DNA from: Gymnothorax reevesii
Lineage: Eukaryota; Chordata; Actinopteri; Anguilliformes; Muraenidae
DNA: 64,000 nucleotides
Assembly: GCA_029721435.1 (NCBI GenBank)
Contig: CM056574.1
Location: 77,657,001-77,721,000 of the forward strand
Direction: 5' to 3'
Part shown: positions 33,515 to 46,036 of the stretch, in pieces
Layout: every line of letters begins with the position of its first letter
Numbering within the stretch: position 1 is the first letter of the stretch
Made by a program: the position numbers and the translations under genes
Notes under the pieces: generated by a model
Seen by the model: the letters and a program-made list of their open reading frames with translations, nothing else
Database searches by the model: none
What the model was told of the DNA's origin: nothing

Positions 33515-34148
33515 TGTGACGGATGCGAGACCAGTTAGACACCAGGAGCAAGATGGAGGAAAAAGTGTTTATAAAAAATATTTTTAAAAAATCAGGCGCA
33601 AGGGCCAACAAAAAACTTGGCCCAAAGGGTTGCAAAAATTCAAACTAAAGAGAGCTTCACAGAGCTAAAAACTAAAAGATCAGAAACGACAAAAACAAAA
33701 GCCACTGGAAACTCCAGGCAGATAACCGTGAGCAGGAAAGAATACATTGATCAGAAATATATACACAACAAGACTTGGCTTGGATAAAGGAAAACCGTAA
33801 ATACTACTATGTACAAGAAGGACTGAAACCATGAACAGCATTACCATGAACCAAGGGCATGAGAAGCTTTTAATGGAACTTGAGACTCTGTCTGCCAGCC
33901 AACTTCCACCGCCTCCAGATAAAGGAACAGAAATCAGGACACATGAGGGGCAACACTTGGAGATGAAACAATGGGCAAGGCAAGATCATTAGACATGGAC
34001 AAAGATTGGTTGACATGACTTGCTCATTAAGAAAATAAGCGTGCTCAGCTTAAGTACCAATGAAGTATGCAGATTGAAGGAAGCATGAATGTTTCTAGAA
34101 CAGAAAAGCACAGCAAGATCTTGAAATAGCAAAGCAGGAATCATGACA
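33515..34148 (-). repeat. Possible solo LTR
   Basis: On the minus strand it would begin TGTCATGATTCCTGC and end CATCCGTCACA, the terminal pattern of many fish LTRs. No target duplication was found. The inside has no gene. Confidence 0.35.
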
Positions 34149-36308
34149 ATAAACTCCCTATCTAAATTAGTAGGATAAGTAATGTGCCTGTCTAGGAATT
34201 ACACCCCCCTGTGAATGTTAGTTAATGTTAGTAACTTAAAAACAGTTAATTGTCAATTAAGCTTAGACAGCCCCAAATCCAGCACAGCACAGAAGGGGGA
34301 AATACCAAAGCCAACCAGAGCTCTGAAATGTGCAACAACGAAGGCACGGGGCGGAACGCAGACAAGCGGTGGAGTGGCTGGGCAGACCTGGCAAAAAACA
34401 AAACACGGAAAAGTAAAAACATGAACAATAAACATGAATAATGAAATACTTGATTCTGATACAAGAAACTGTTAAAACTGTGACATGAACTATGAACATG
34501 AACTATGAAATCCTGATACATGAAACTGTTAAAACCATAAACAATACTGTCCTGGCCAAAGACCAGGACCCCGGAAAACATCAGTGACAAATTAAACAAA
34601 AAGTGGCTGCAATATCTTTAAAGTGCGGAACAGGGTGCGAAAGTCTGACAGTTATAGTGATGAAAAAGAAATTCCAGTGGCTTCTTGTACTCTGTTTCAA
34701 AATCACCTAGGTACATACTGCAACCTTCTGTATCAAAATTTTGATATAACTGACCGTACTCGAGCCCGATACAACATTGCTAGTGTGAAAGCTGACCAGC
34801 GGGAGGAGAGGGGGACAGTCGTACTGTAAAATCTGATGGTGGAAAGACAGAGGGTTCGTGTCACACCCACCCGAAGAAGCGCAGCCTACCTCCAGAGCCA
34901 CCTGCAGAAGCTGCAAATCGAAAATCATTTAAAATATGTTTTGTGGGAGTAAAATTACACACTCCTTTTTCTATTGTTAAATTAGAAAATAAAGTTACCA
35001 CCTGGGGGCATGATTTTGTCCTTTCCTTCTGCCTTGTCTGCACCTTGTTTTCCAGTGTCTCTACTGGAATGGTGCGTTCAGGAACCGCACGCAAGTTCCA
35101 AAATTCTAAAAATCATAAGCCTTTATTGCAAAATGGCTCAAAACCACAAAACACAGGAATTACCAAGCCAAAGTCAAAATCCAAAAACGAAGTTGAATAA
35201 CAGGCAGGGGTCAGAACCAGAGAAGCAGATGTGCAATGGTACATAAAAGTAATCCAAAGATCGTGGTCAAAATCCAGATGGGTAGGTCATACACAGGGCG
35301 TCAATAACAAGAGTCGTGGTCGTACAGAAAAAGGGTCAGAATCCAGAAAGTAGCACACAAGAACTAGAAGGGGCTAGGCAGTAACAAGGTCGTACAAAAA
35401 ATGTCGTAGTTAGACTCAATCATCAAAAGGCATACGAGGCTCTCTGCACTAGTGAAAATTGATCAACGTTCTGATAGAGTAAAAGCTGCAGTGAGGACCT
35501 TAAACAGACAAGAGGGAAGTCACATGCTATGCAAGGCCAGGAGATTTGGATAAGAACTAATAAAAGGGAAATACACATAGGGAAGTTCCACGCGCAATAA
35601 TTGGCAGGCGCCAAGACATGGATATGATTCACATTGACAATGTAAGACAGATAAACGGCTCCGGTCAAGGATGTTCTACGTGCACAGATCAAGGAGTGCA
35701 GGATAAGCAATTAAGCACATGCGAAAGATTTTGCGGAAGCACAGGGAGATACAGGGAAAGTAAAGCAAGGGGTGGAGACTAGAACAGGGTGAGAGCTGAG
35801 ACTGCGTTAGTAGCAGTGCAACTTTACAAATTAACCCAAGTGCTTGGTTAGTGGTATGTACATGGGTTAGTTAGGTTAGTAAATATGATGCAAAATATTA
35901 ATGGTAGTACATTAGTAATCAAGGAATGCAGGACGAAGAAAGTAAACGAGAATTGAAGAGATGAGGCGGAAAACCAGAAACCACTGAAATCACCTGAAGC
36001 ATGTGGGCACACAGACTGGGAGGACGGACTGTACCAAACTGATCCCAAGACAGGGGTGACAACAGTGCAATGAATACAGAAATGGCATAAACAGAAAAGC
36101 CAGGATGTATAATAAGCAAAATCAATACATAGCCAAAACCAGAATCATGACAGCTACAATGGTTTTGGAAAAATGGATTGTAACGTGGCACTGGGAGTGA
36201 AAAAGAGAAGTGAAAAAGGTGGTGATAATGAAAACGAGGAAGATACATTTGTTGTAGGAATCAGGGCAGATGTAAAGGGTGGTAACACATATCATATCTT
36301 TAGCAATG
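34149..36308. other. Unassigned; possible LTR 35066-36152
   Basis: A minus-strand TGTCATGATTCTGG at about 36152 could start an LTR that ends near 35066 (flanks CTAC/GCTAC agree at four bases). Two short inverted ATGAACATGAA-like runs lie at 34420-34540. No gene is seen. Confidence 0.3.
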
Positions 36309-37275
36309 CTTATGGGTGATTCTATAATTCGGGGTACATTTCACCGTAAGAAAAAAAATATATATATATATTGTTTTTCAGTGAATCAACCAGTCTTACA
36401 AGTTAGCATAATCCTTCAAGGTAACATATCCAGTTGTTGCAAAGCTTAATCATTAACCATTTTTTCTATTTTTAATGAAATAAAATGTTTTTCCCTCCCC
36501 CTTTGTCAACTAAGTTACGGACAAACTGATATGATTTCAATCATTTGGCAGAATCTTACACTTAAAGTAAAATTAGATTTGAAGACATATTTAGTCTTTT
36601 CTGCCAGATGTACAATTATTTGTTTTAAAAATATATTTTATCCATTAAATTCCCCCCAGCGTGTAAGCAATTGGACTACAACTGTTATTAGGACCATGAT
36701 GTTTTCATTTACAAAAATGTCATATCAGTCATTTTCAGAATTTAAACGAAAGGCTGCCAAAGTTCACAACTGGTCACATCTATACTAATCATGAAGCTAT
36801 GTTATTGACCTCATTTTCATTCCTTAACTTGAAAAATGTAAACGTAACTTAGTTGATGATGGAGGTAATGCGGTTGACACAAGAAACTTAGTTGACAAGA
36901 CACGTTAAACAACCGGTACCATGTTATTTTAATGTAGTATGAAATTTTATGAAATATCATTTAAGTAGTCAAGGTGATGGATAAAACAGTGACAAAAGCA
37001 TGAACAAAGCAAAGTAACCATATAACTGAAACTCAGTTACAGTAAAGTATCAGTAGTAGGCCTAATCATCAGTAGAAATCATTCATGTTTCCAAGCAGAA
37101 TCAAATGCAATAATGTTGAGTCACATACTTATAAACACAGTGAAAGGGCAACAAATAACAATTGATGAACTGCCCTGTGCTGTATTCAGTTAATACAGTA
37201 GAACAGAATTACATTGAAATACAACTGTAGTATTCAACTGATCAATACATTCCATATAAACCTCACTAGGACCTT

Positions 37276-39584
37276 TTACAAACTTGACCATATTTTTCTG
37301 TCAATTTCAACATGGCGTGAAGTCACTGCCTTTGGAGGAGGAATCATTCTCAGCACATCCTCAAACAGGTACCATAGCACATCCTCTCTGAGTGGCCAGA
37401 AGAAGCGGTTTACACCAATGTTACTCATGCACTTCACCTGTACATGGGTTTCCGTGGTGTCCTGAATTATCCCAGGGTAAATGTCCCCTTCGTACCTTAC
37501 AACACACCATTCTCCAATTAGATCAGGACCCCAAGGAATTTCACTTCCTGCTGCTTTGTGTGTTTGAGGGACTAATGTTGCTGTGTGTTCAACATCAAAT
37601 GCAAAGTAATGTGTGCCATCACATCTGCATTCAAAACTTTGCCGAGTGGTACAAGGGCAGCTGACATCCCGATACAGGATCTCTCCCAGTGCCCCTGTGA
37701 CAACTTGGTGGATTCGCATTGTTGAAGGGACTGCTGGTAGGATTGGCATCATTTTAGCTGCATCATCCACCAGACTTTCTTGGACGTAGAAGAGCTTTAC
37801 AGCTGTCCTGTTGGCCACAGCGTGGTAGAGGTGCTCTGCTGTTGGGATATCATGGCCGTGGCTAACAAGCCTGTCAGCAGTTCTTTTCAGAAGCCCCCCC
37901 ACTCCATCTGGAGCACCCTTCCCGTGGCTAGCCTCGAAAAAGTTCCACGTCCCTCGCTTAAAACCTCGACTCAAAAGCTCTGTGCTGAAGAGAAAAAAGT
38001 TCCCTTTCTGCCTATACTGGGTTGTAGGCCCATCACTGAAGAAGTGCACCACTTCAACAGATGGATGTGACTTCTTCACTTCGTCCAGAATTGGAGACAA
38101 ATGTGCCCAGATTGCATGAGGGCCCTTTTCCTTAGAAGCAGAAATTGTGCAAAAACACAAGGGGTCCTCTGTCCCACCAACATAAAGGACTCCCGTGTGG
38201 AGTGTTGCTTGCTTTTGGTTTGATGCAAAGTGCATGGCTTGGATTTCTGCTGCAAGCTTGCAAGAGTAGTTCTCAGAGAAATCTACGTGGATCAAACATT
38301 CTTCATCAGACATGCATCTCCTTAATTCACGGTAGTGGGAAAACTGGCTTTTGATGTTGAATAGATGTCGTTTGACACCATTCAGTTGGCTTTGAAACAT
38401 CTGAAGCACATCAGCCATTTCCATTTCCTTCTTCTGTTTTACTGTGATTTTCACAGGAATCTTTTCCTTTTCTCCATCCATGTTTTTCTTCTCTCTGATG
38501 ACTGTGTCAGTTGTCCACTGTGTGATCTGTATTTTTTGCTGAAGATCAACTCCATCCACTCCATCCATAGCAAACTCTTGTCCTTTGCAATCAGGGCAGA
38601 CATCATACATACAGTCCTTTGACTCCATGTTGCAGGTTATGGATGACACCAGGTTCTCCATGTCGAGGCTTTTAAGTAACTTGAGACTGTGAAGTTTTTC
38701 CACCAAAAAGGATAGATTCTCATGAGTTTTGCAAAGACACGTTTCCCTATCAGCAAGTGTTGGTGTAACTACCCAGACGGGACGCATCCGGCAGAACAAA
38801 GAGTAGGAGATCCTCACAAGGGGATGTTCACTGAGAAACTTTCTATGGAGATTTCGGAAGGTGTCATTCAGAAACCTCTTTTGCTTTCTAATCCTCCCTC
38901 TAGTAATTGTTTGTTTTTTTCCTGCAGTCAGGCGACTATTTTCATCCCTCGTCAGGAAGGCAATAACTTTTGCTTGTAATTTGGAGCATAGGCTTCTGTA
39001 CTTCACATTCCCTTCCCCAAGATTCTTTCTCCACTTTCTTGAGACATGTAGTGTAGCAGAGATTTCTTTCTGCAATCCATACTGTTTCAGAATCTTTCCA
39101 TTGAAAAGTCTTGCCATTACTCGTTTCTCTCTTTTGGTTTTGGTGGTAGCAAAGGTTTTCTTGATATTTGCCATGAGGGCATGGTGAGTAAGCAATGACC
39201 TATGTACTTTGTTGGAAACTGGCACATTTTGTAGCAGTCGCTGTGTTTTTGATGCTGGGGATTCGGATTTTTGTTTTTGCCTTTTGAGCTGTTTACGTAG
39301 TTTGTCTGCTTTTTTATTTTGTCTGCTCAATGATTTCTTCAGTTTCTCTATTTCCCTATACAATTTGGAATTTTCCCTTCTGATCCTTTTCCTTCCAGAT
39401 TGTTTTTGTCTGAAATAAACAACAGTTATTTATATTAATTTACTGTATATAATACACTGTTTTATGAATATAGATGTTTTACTCAGTCCTGTTTAAAGCC
39501 TTACTGTGCAACATTTTGTCAGTGGCCCACCAAGAGCTCCTCAATCACCGCACTCCATACCACTGACAGACACCACACAAACAT

Positions 39585-39626
<42 letters not shown>

Positions 39627-40539
39627 ACACTAACACACAGTCATAAAGTAGAGTTAACTCTCGCTTTGTGTGTGTGTGTGTGTGTGTGTGCCCTCTCAAT
39701 GGTACTATGTGTAGAAATTGAGGAGTGCAAGGTGGGCCAATTTAAAATGTTATACCTAAATACAGAAATCTATTCCCTTATCAACATACGGCACTGTGAA
39801 TTCCTACCTTGTTTCCTGAGACTGATTTGCAAGGTGGCTGCCTGGACCTGGGCTGCCTGGACTCCCTGGTGGTGTACATAAGTTCTGAAGTTTCATCTTT
39901 CTTTCCCTGCTTTCCTTCTGCGCCTTCCTCCAATAGGCCCTCTTGCTTCTCTTCTCTCTCTCACTCATCATTTCAACAGTTTTCACCTTTTTCTGTGCCC
40001 TTAGCCTGTGCCATGCCTGTCTTTGTTTCTCCAAATAAGCTGCCCTTCTAGCTGGATCAGCATCTCTTCGAGCCCTGTATCTGCGCTGTTTTTCAGCTGC
40101 TGACACCTATTTCAAATAGATTTTAAAATACTAAATTAACTTGTATAGTGAAAAAGTAAGATGCACTCTATTAACTACAGTATTCATTGAGATAGGCAGA
40201 CTGATAATGACAACAATGTAGTGAAAATTACTGATGTCAGAGAGCACTGGAGTTGCCTGTCAACTAAGTTACCCAGTCTGTGTAACTTAGTTGACAGGTA
40301 ACTTAGTTGACAATTTCCATGTTTTGTCTCATAACTTCCTTAGCTAATGTAGCATAGCATTGCACATGGCATTTTCTTAAAGAGGATAAAAGCTTTTTTA
40401 ATCAGATAAGTTCATTTAAATATTGAAATATCAAAACCCATGATTATATGAGTAACTTAGTTGATGCTTAATTAATATACTCTCAGACCACATGTAATTT
40501 TAGATCAAATATTGAATAAAATGAGAGGAGACTCACCAT
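37276..40539 (-). CDS. Putative transposase, three exons, about 811 residues
   Basis: The ATG (40539-40537) is the last codon of exon 1, directly followed by a GTGAGT donor. Exon 2 is 40106-39808 and exon 3 is 39409-37276; the joins keep frame. Exon 2 encodes a basic helix (SAAEKQRRYRARRDADPARR). Exon 3 opens with a Lys-rich coiled coil and has Cys clusters (CLCKTHEN, CMYDVCPDC). An RNase H-like region follows, with candidate acidic residues in IHVDFSENY (about 477), HFFSDGPTTQY (about 560) and WNFFEASHGKGAPDGVGG (about 593). Such D-D-E patterns suit a DDE transposase; this is inference. No stop or frameshift is seen over 2.1 kb, unlike all neighbours, so it may be recent. It is flanked by TIRs, so it is not a host gene. 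Confidence 0.8.
39580..39692. repeat. (CA)n and (TG)n microsatellites in the second intron
   Basis: A run of (CA) at about 39585-39617 is followed by (TG) at about 39666-39690. The two runs can pair as an inverted repeat across about 50 bp, inside the intron of the transposase gene. Confidence 0.85.
40256..40298. promoter_or_regulatory. Palindrome of two subterminal motifs
   Basis: CCTGTCAACTAAGTTAC (40256-40272) and its exact reverse complement (40282-40298) are separated by 9 bases, followed at once by another TAACTTAGTTGACA. It lies upstream of exon 2, in the first intron. It could be a transposase binding site or a hairpin; function inferred. Confidence 0.7.
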
Positions 40540-41050
40540 AATGCATTCAACATGCCCGCCAGAAAGGAAGACGTCACCACACAGGGCCGGTCACATGGTG
40601 TTGGACCAAACCATTTTTGGGTTTCAGCGGGGGAGTCTTGTTAGTAATTTAGTTGACATAAATTTTGCGGACAGTGGTAAAATTAATAATTTTAAGTATT
40701 AAGATGTTAAAATATAATCTGAAATTATTATTTTCTCCTAGTACTTAATACCCTTAAGAACATTATGAAATAATATTATTGACTTTTATGTTTTTTAGTA
40801 CTTTATTTTGAACACAACATAGTGAAACGGGAAATCGGACATGGAAAAAATGAAAACTCTAAGAATATCATTTTAGATTTTAAATAACAATAATCAGAAA
40901 ATATGTTAAATGTTTTACAGTTATATTGCATGATGTGTATACATGGTTAAAATGTGAAATTACAGAGAAAAAAAGATTTTTAATAGTCAGTAACATCACT
41001 AAACATCAGCGGACATGGAATGTACCCCAAAATATAGAATCGCCCTTATG

Positions 41051-41669
41051 CGATTTGGAAAATTAAAAAGTGTAAAAAAAAAATTAGAGATTTGAAAGCA
41101 GTAAGTGTCACGGGGAGGGTTAGTGGTCGTAGAATGTCACACAATGAAACAGTGAGATAAAGGCATTGAAAAAGTTTTTACTAGGTCAATTTGTTTCCTT
41201 TTGAGGAGAAAAACCAACTGTTAAGCTGTTAAGGGCATGATCAGTGCCGTTCCTCTGTCATTTGAATTAGATTATTTTTTTGCAGGTGGAGGGAGTGTGT
41301 GGGGCAAAGCAGCTGAGAGGCTATAGGGAGGGAAAGGTGCAAATAAGTTGGTCAGTGCTACTAGAGTTCAACTGTGTACAAGCAGTCAGAATATTTTTAG
41401 ATTATGTTAGTTTTAGGGCGAGACTGTATGAAAGGGCTCCACTCCATTGTTTTTGGTGTCAGGAGTAGGGGCACGTGGTGGAAGTCTTTAGGAGAGAGAT
41501 GCACTGGTGTAGAGGGTGCGGGCATGTGGAGAGTATGGAGGATGATTGTTGATTGGCAAAAGCATGCTTTCACCTTGGGGGAAATTATAAGATGGGCTTA
41601 CAGCAATGCAAAAGAAGGAAAATAACATTTGTCAACAAGCCTTTGTTATCATGACGGAGCCGAATGAGT
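41051..41669. other. Unassigned sequence
   Basis: No repeat ends or gene seen. Two plus-strand frames (41280-41468, 41404-41625) overlap each other and have no motif. Confidence 0.4.
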
Positions 41670-41671
41670 TA

Positions 41672-42929
41672 CAGTATCTCACATAAGTGAGTACACCCTT
41701 CACATTTCGACTATTAATTTAGTATATCTTTTTAAGGGACAACGTTACAGAAATGAAAACGGAATATATTCTAGAGTAGTCATTGCACAATAGGTGTAGC
41801 AGTGTAGATTTACTGCACTGTCCAAATAACTGAACAAACAGTCACTTTTTCCAAAATGGGTGGCAACAAAAGTGAGTACACCTCACCGTCAACATGCCAA
41901 ATTGTGTCCATAGTGTCTATATTTAGTGTGACCGCCATTGTTGTCCAGCACTGCCTTGATTCTCCGAGGCATGGAATTCACCAGAGCTGCACAGGTTGTT
42001 GCTGGGATCCTCCACTCCTCCATGACAACATCACAGAGCTGGTGGATGTTGGACACCTGAAACTTGAGCTGAACAAGTTTATCTTGGTCTCGTCAGGCCA
42101 CAGAACATGGTTCTAGTAGTTCATGTTCTTGGACTGGTTGTCTTCAACAAACTGTTTTCGGGCTTTCTTGTGGGCTAGCTTCAGAAGAGGCTTCCATCTT
42201 GGCTGACGGCCATGCTGACCAACTTTGCGCAGATCATGGCGTATGGTCTGAGCACTGACAGGCTGTTATCCCACTGCTACAACCTTGTTAGCAATGCTGC
42301 CAGCACTCCTGCGTCTGTTTTCCGAAGCCAAATTCTGCACCTGGCATAGAGCATGAGGACTCAACCTCTTTGGTCGACCCTGACGAGGCCTTTTCCGAGC
42401 AGAACTCGTCTTGGAAAACTGCTGGATAACCTTGGCCACCGTGCTGTAGCTCAGTTTCATGGTTTCACAGATCTTCTTGTAGCTTAGACCATCTTTGTGG
42501 AGAGCAACAATTCTCTTTTACAGACCCTCAGAGAGTTCTTTCCCATGAGGTGCCATGTTGACCATCCAGTGACCAGAATGAGAGCATTGCACCTAAAGCA
42601 CCACAATTTAACCCTTCAACATGTTACACAACCTCATATGGCCCATTCGAACAGACAAAAGCATGAACATGATGAACAAGTCCCGTTTCATTGCTTGGTT
42701 GACCATTATCAATTGGGGTGGGTACTCTCTTTTGTTGCCATCCATTTTGGAAATGGTGACTGTTTGTTCAGGTATTTGGACAGTGCAGTAAATCTACAAT
42801 GCTAGACATAGTGTACCATGACTACTCTAGAATATATAGTAGTTTCACTTTTGTAGCATTGTCCCTTGAAAAGATATAATAAATTAATTGTCAAAATGTG
42901 AGGGATGTACTCACTTTTGTGAGATACTG
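41672..42929 (-). mobile_element. Tc1-like element
   Basis: The left end CAGTATCTCACATAAGTGAG and the right end, reversed, CAGTATCTCACAAAAGTGAG are Tc1-type TIRs, flanked by TA (41670-41671, 42930-42931). The transposase remnant is on the minus strand. Confidence 0.93.
41880..42556 (-). pseudogene. Tc1-like transposase, N-terminal half
   Basis: Begins MAPHGKELSEGL at 42556, then a stop, KRIVALHKDG and the first helix-turn-helix (MKLSYSTVAKVIQQFSKTSS). The GRPKRLSPH linker and the second DNA-binding domain follow (42460-42266 open). After QTIRHDLRKVGQHGRQPRWK and a further stop comes WPDETKINLF, the first catalytic Asp region; the rest of the D-D-E domain is deleted. The antisense text near 41900-42060 is a jumbled remainder. 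Confidence 0.82.
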
Positions 42930-42931
42930 TA

Positions 42932-43841
42932 CATGGTGATAATAAGACACCATTTCTTTCCCTGTCCTGCAGTCCAACAAATTATTTCAGCATTGATTTA
43001 GATAACCTTATATGTCAACCTACTGAACTGTTCCTTATCTAAACCCCTTTGAAGTCAAACTTATCTCTATTTTCTGTAAATCTTACCATTTTAAAACAAA
43101 GTCACATGCTTATTCCTCACATTAAAAAAAAATGAAATCAACAATTTTTTATTTTCTTTGATATTATTCTTATACACAGATAGGCAAAATGTCAAGGTGA
43201 TTGCTGCGTAATGTGTTGTCCAATGTCAAGTCTCTATTTGATTAGATAATGTAACTAGATGTTAACCTGTAACGTCTGATAGTTTAAGCACAAAATCAAA
43301 AGATCAGACCGACTAGCTAATTTGCAAACTCAGGACTAGTTATGCCATTTAAACATTAAAGCGGTAGTTAAAAAAGAATAGAAAGGAAAGAAAAGGAGAA
43401 GAAGATAGCAAAGCCACCAGAACTTAGTCAATTTGGCTTCCTTACAAGCAGTTACCAGCCCAAGGACGACGTGACCTTGAAAAAATTACTCAAAATACTG
43501 TAAAAATTATTCAAAGCAGGGCTTTGTAGTAAGCATTAGGGCTCGTCGTAATCGCTTGCACTTGGGCCAGTCGTGACGAGCTTCCACCACTGGTTGAAGC
43601 CCTATATATGCTTCTGCTTTGAGAACATTCAACCTTACCTTCATTTATATGAACCATTTTTCAGCATTTCATGAATGTAATAATACTAACCAAACATAAA
43701 TTGCCTTGTCATAAAAGTGATTTCTCTCGTGCTGAGAAAATCGTACCTGATATTGTCTTCCAATGGCACATCTCTGTGGTAGCCCAAAATGAATGTCTCA
43801 CTTAATAATTCTATTTCTTCAAACAGCAAATGATGATGCTA
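42932..43841. other. Unassigned sequence
   Basis: AT-rich, with a purine run (AAAGGAAAGAAAAGGAGAAG) near 43382. No gene or repeat ends recognised. Confidence 0.45.
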
Positions 43842-45357
43842 CACTGCCCTCCATAATTATTTGCACCCCTGGTTAAGATGTGTTCTGTTTTTTTCCAAAT
43901 AATATAGGAACACAATGAAAAAAAGAGGAAAATCCCCATTTTTAATTCAAGTGCATTTATTCAGTGGGAAAAAAATCCCACATTAGGAAATAATTCTTTT
44001 ACATCAAATCATGTGTGCCACAATTATTAGCACACCTGATGTTAATACTTTGTACAACCCCCTTTTGCCAACAATACAGCACCTAATCTCCTGTAATGTT
44101 TCACAAGATGGGAGAATACAGAAAGAGGGATCTTCGACCATTCCTCTTGCACAATCTCTCTAAATCATCCAGCGACCTGGGACCTCTCCTCTGCACTCTC
44201 CTCTTCAGCTCACTCCACAGGTTTTCAATGGGGTTGAGGTTTAGGGACTGAGATGGCCATGGGAGGAGCTTGAGTCTGGGTCTGGTGAACCATTTCTGTG
44301 TAGATTTGGCCACATGTTTAGGGTCATTATCTTGCTGAAAGACCCAATGACGACCCATCTTCAGCTTTCGGGTAGAGGCCACCAGATTTTGATTTAAAAT
44401 GTCCTGGTATTTCAAAGCGCTCATGATCTCATGCACCCTAACAAGGTTCCCAGGGCCTCTGAAAGAGAAACAGGCCCACAGCATCACCGATCCTCTTCCA
44501 TATTTCACAGTATGCATGAGGTGCTTTTCTGCATACTCATCTTTTGCGTTCCGCCAGACCCACTTAGAGTGTTTGTTGCCAAAAAGCTCTATCTTGGTCT
44601 CATCTGACCAAAGGACACAGTCCCAGTTGAAGTCCCAGTACCGCTTAGCGAACTCCAGACGTCTGCGTTTAGTTAGCACCTGATGGTTGTTTTAGAGACT
44701 TTGTGACCCCAAGATGCTACCATTTGTTGTAATTCTTTAACAATGAGCTTTGGAGAACTTTTTATTTCTCTTACCATCCTCCTCATGGTGCGTGGTGGCA
44801 AAATAGCCTTGCGTCCTCGTCAGGCTTGTTTACTACTGTTCCAGTTGTTGAAACTTCTTAATGATTCCTCTGACAGTAGATATGGGCAGGTGCAGGAGAG
44901 TGGCTATTGTCTTGTAGCCATTGCCTGACTTGTGAAGGTCGACACACATCTGCCTTATTTGAATGGTGTGTTCCTTTGTCTTTCCCATGCTGAAGAGTGG
45001 ATAAGAGAAATAGCCTCTGTGTCACGTCATATTTATACCCCAGGGAAACAGGAAGTGATGAATTACTAATTTAATGTTCCTAGAAACTCTGATCAACTCT
45101 GTAAACTACTGCAGAAATGACAGAAATACTTCAATTACATTTATTTCCTAGGAATTGTTAGGGGTGCCAATAATTGTGGAACAGGTGATTTTATGAAAAA
45201 TTATTATTTCTTAGTCAGGGATTTTTTTCCCCCTTAAAATTCACTTGTGTTGAAGGTTACATTTTTCAGTGTGAGAGTATGCTTCTGCAATAAAAATTGA
45301 ATTTATTTTAAGGATTTTAACACATCTTAACCAAGCCAATAATTATGGAAGGTGCTG
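43842..45357 (-). mobile_element. Tc1-like element with most of its transposase
   Basis: The left end CACTGCCCTCCATAATTATT and the right end, reversed, CAGCACCTTCCATAATTATT. TA flanks at 43840-43841 and 45358-45359. Length (1516 bp) is near that of an intact Tc1-like element. Confidence 0.94.
44042..44988 (-). pseudogene. Tc1-like transposase, D-D-E domain readable
   Basis: Starts MGKTKEHTIQIRQM at 44988 with a clear helix-turn-helix (GNGYKTIATLLHLPISTVRG). Several stops follow in the second DNA-binding domain. From 44679 it is open: LWSDETKIELFG (first Asp), HWVFQQDNDPKHVAK (second Asp) and NPIENLWSELKRR (Glu), so all three catalytic residues remain. A one-base shift near 44150 is followed by IVQEEWSKIPLSVFSHLV and a stop at 44042-44044. 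Inactive because of the upstream stops. Confidence 0.9.
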
Positions 45358-45359
45358 TA

Positions 45360-46034
45360 TAATAATAATAGGAATAATGATAATAATAATAACTATACAT
45401 TGTTTTTAAGGCGAAAAAACAAATGTCTCCCTCTCATTTGGGAAGAAACTAGAGAAGTTGATTACCTCAAAAAGTACATCTGCACCACAAGTAATGGTCT
45501 GGAAATGGTGGAAACGCCGACGCAGATGCGCATGCTCTGAAAACTGAAGAAGAACAATAAGTCCCCTCTCCCCTCGGTGGGGAGACATAATAATTATTAT
45601 AATAATATAGATTTTGGCCTGACAAGGCTTCATTAAATGGCGTAAAAAATTTTGCTAAATAAAAAGGGAAAATGTAGCCAACTAAGTAGGCCCTATACCT
45701 CCAGAACGCTGCATGCAAGAGACTGGGCTTTAACAGACAAATGACAAAATGAAAGGCATCTGTTAAAAAATTTGAACTCATTTACATAATCCAAAGTTTT
45801 CTTACTTCACTGTGTGGATTTCTTTTTTTCCACTAAGTAATCAAGCAAATCAAAGAATTAAACTTTTTCTCGAGGGATCAATATACTTTGTTTCTCATAC
45901 TTGTCACAGCAAAATCTTAGCGTAAATCTTTCATTTTGGGCGGAACAGGAGTAAACCACATTTACCACATTTTTTTGTTCATCCTTGGTATGAAAAAGCT
46001 TTAATGTGTCCTTCACATTAAGCACGTAATCAAA
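45360..46034. other. Unassigned; AT-rich triplet runs
   Basis: AATAATAAT-type runs at 45360-45390 and TAATTATTATAATAATA at 45591 flank about 200 bp. No gene recognised. Confidence 0.45.
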
Positions 46035-46036
46035 TA

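Larger units (their letters stand above)
36315..41044 (-). mobile_element. Autonomous-looking DNA transposon of unassigned superfamily
   Basis: The left end GGTGATTCTATAATTCGGGG and the right end, reversed, GGCGATTCTATATTTTGGGG, then GTACATT in both, form TIRs of about 27 bp. CTTATG flanks both sides (36309-36314 and 41045-41050), a 6-bp duplication. AACTTAGTTGAC-type motifs lie near both ends (about 36505, 36846, 36889 on the left; 40258, 40283, 40301, 40453, 40645 on the right). Subterminal repeats of this sort often bind the transposase. The only gene is the three-exon minus-strand gene at 37276-40539. Confidence 0.82.

Noticed and set aside
34215..34599. Opposite-strand overlapping frames of 60-117 codons
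   Set aside because: Mutually overlapping, low-complexity content (ATGAAC repeats), no motif.
37392..39418. Plus-strand open frames opposite the 36-41 kb transposase
   Set aside because: They are short, overlap the long minus-strand coding exon and show no motifs.
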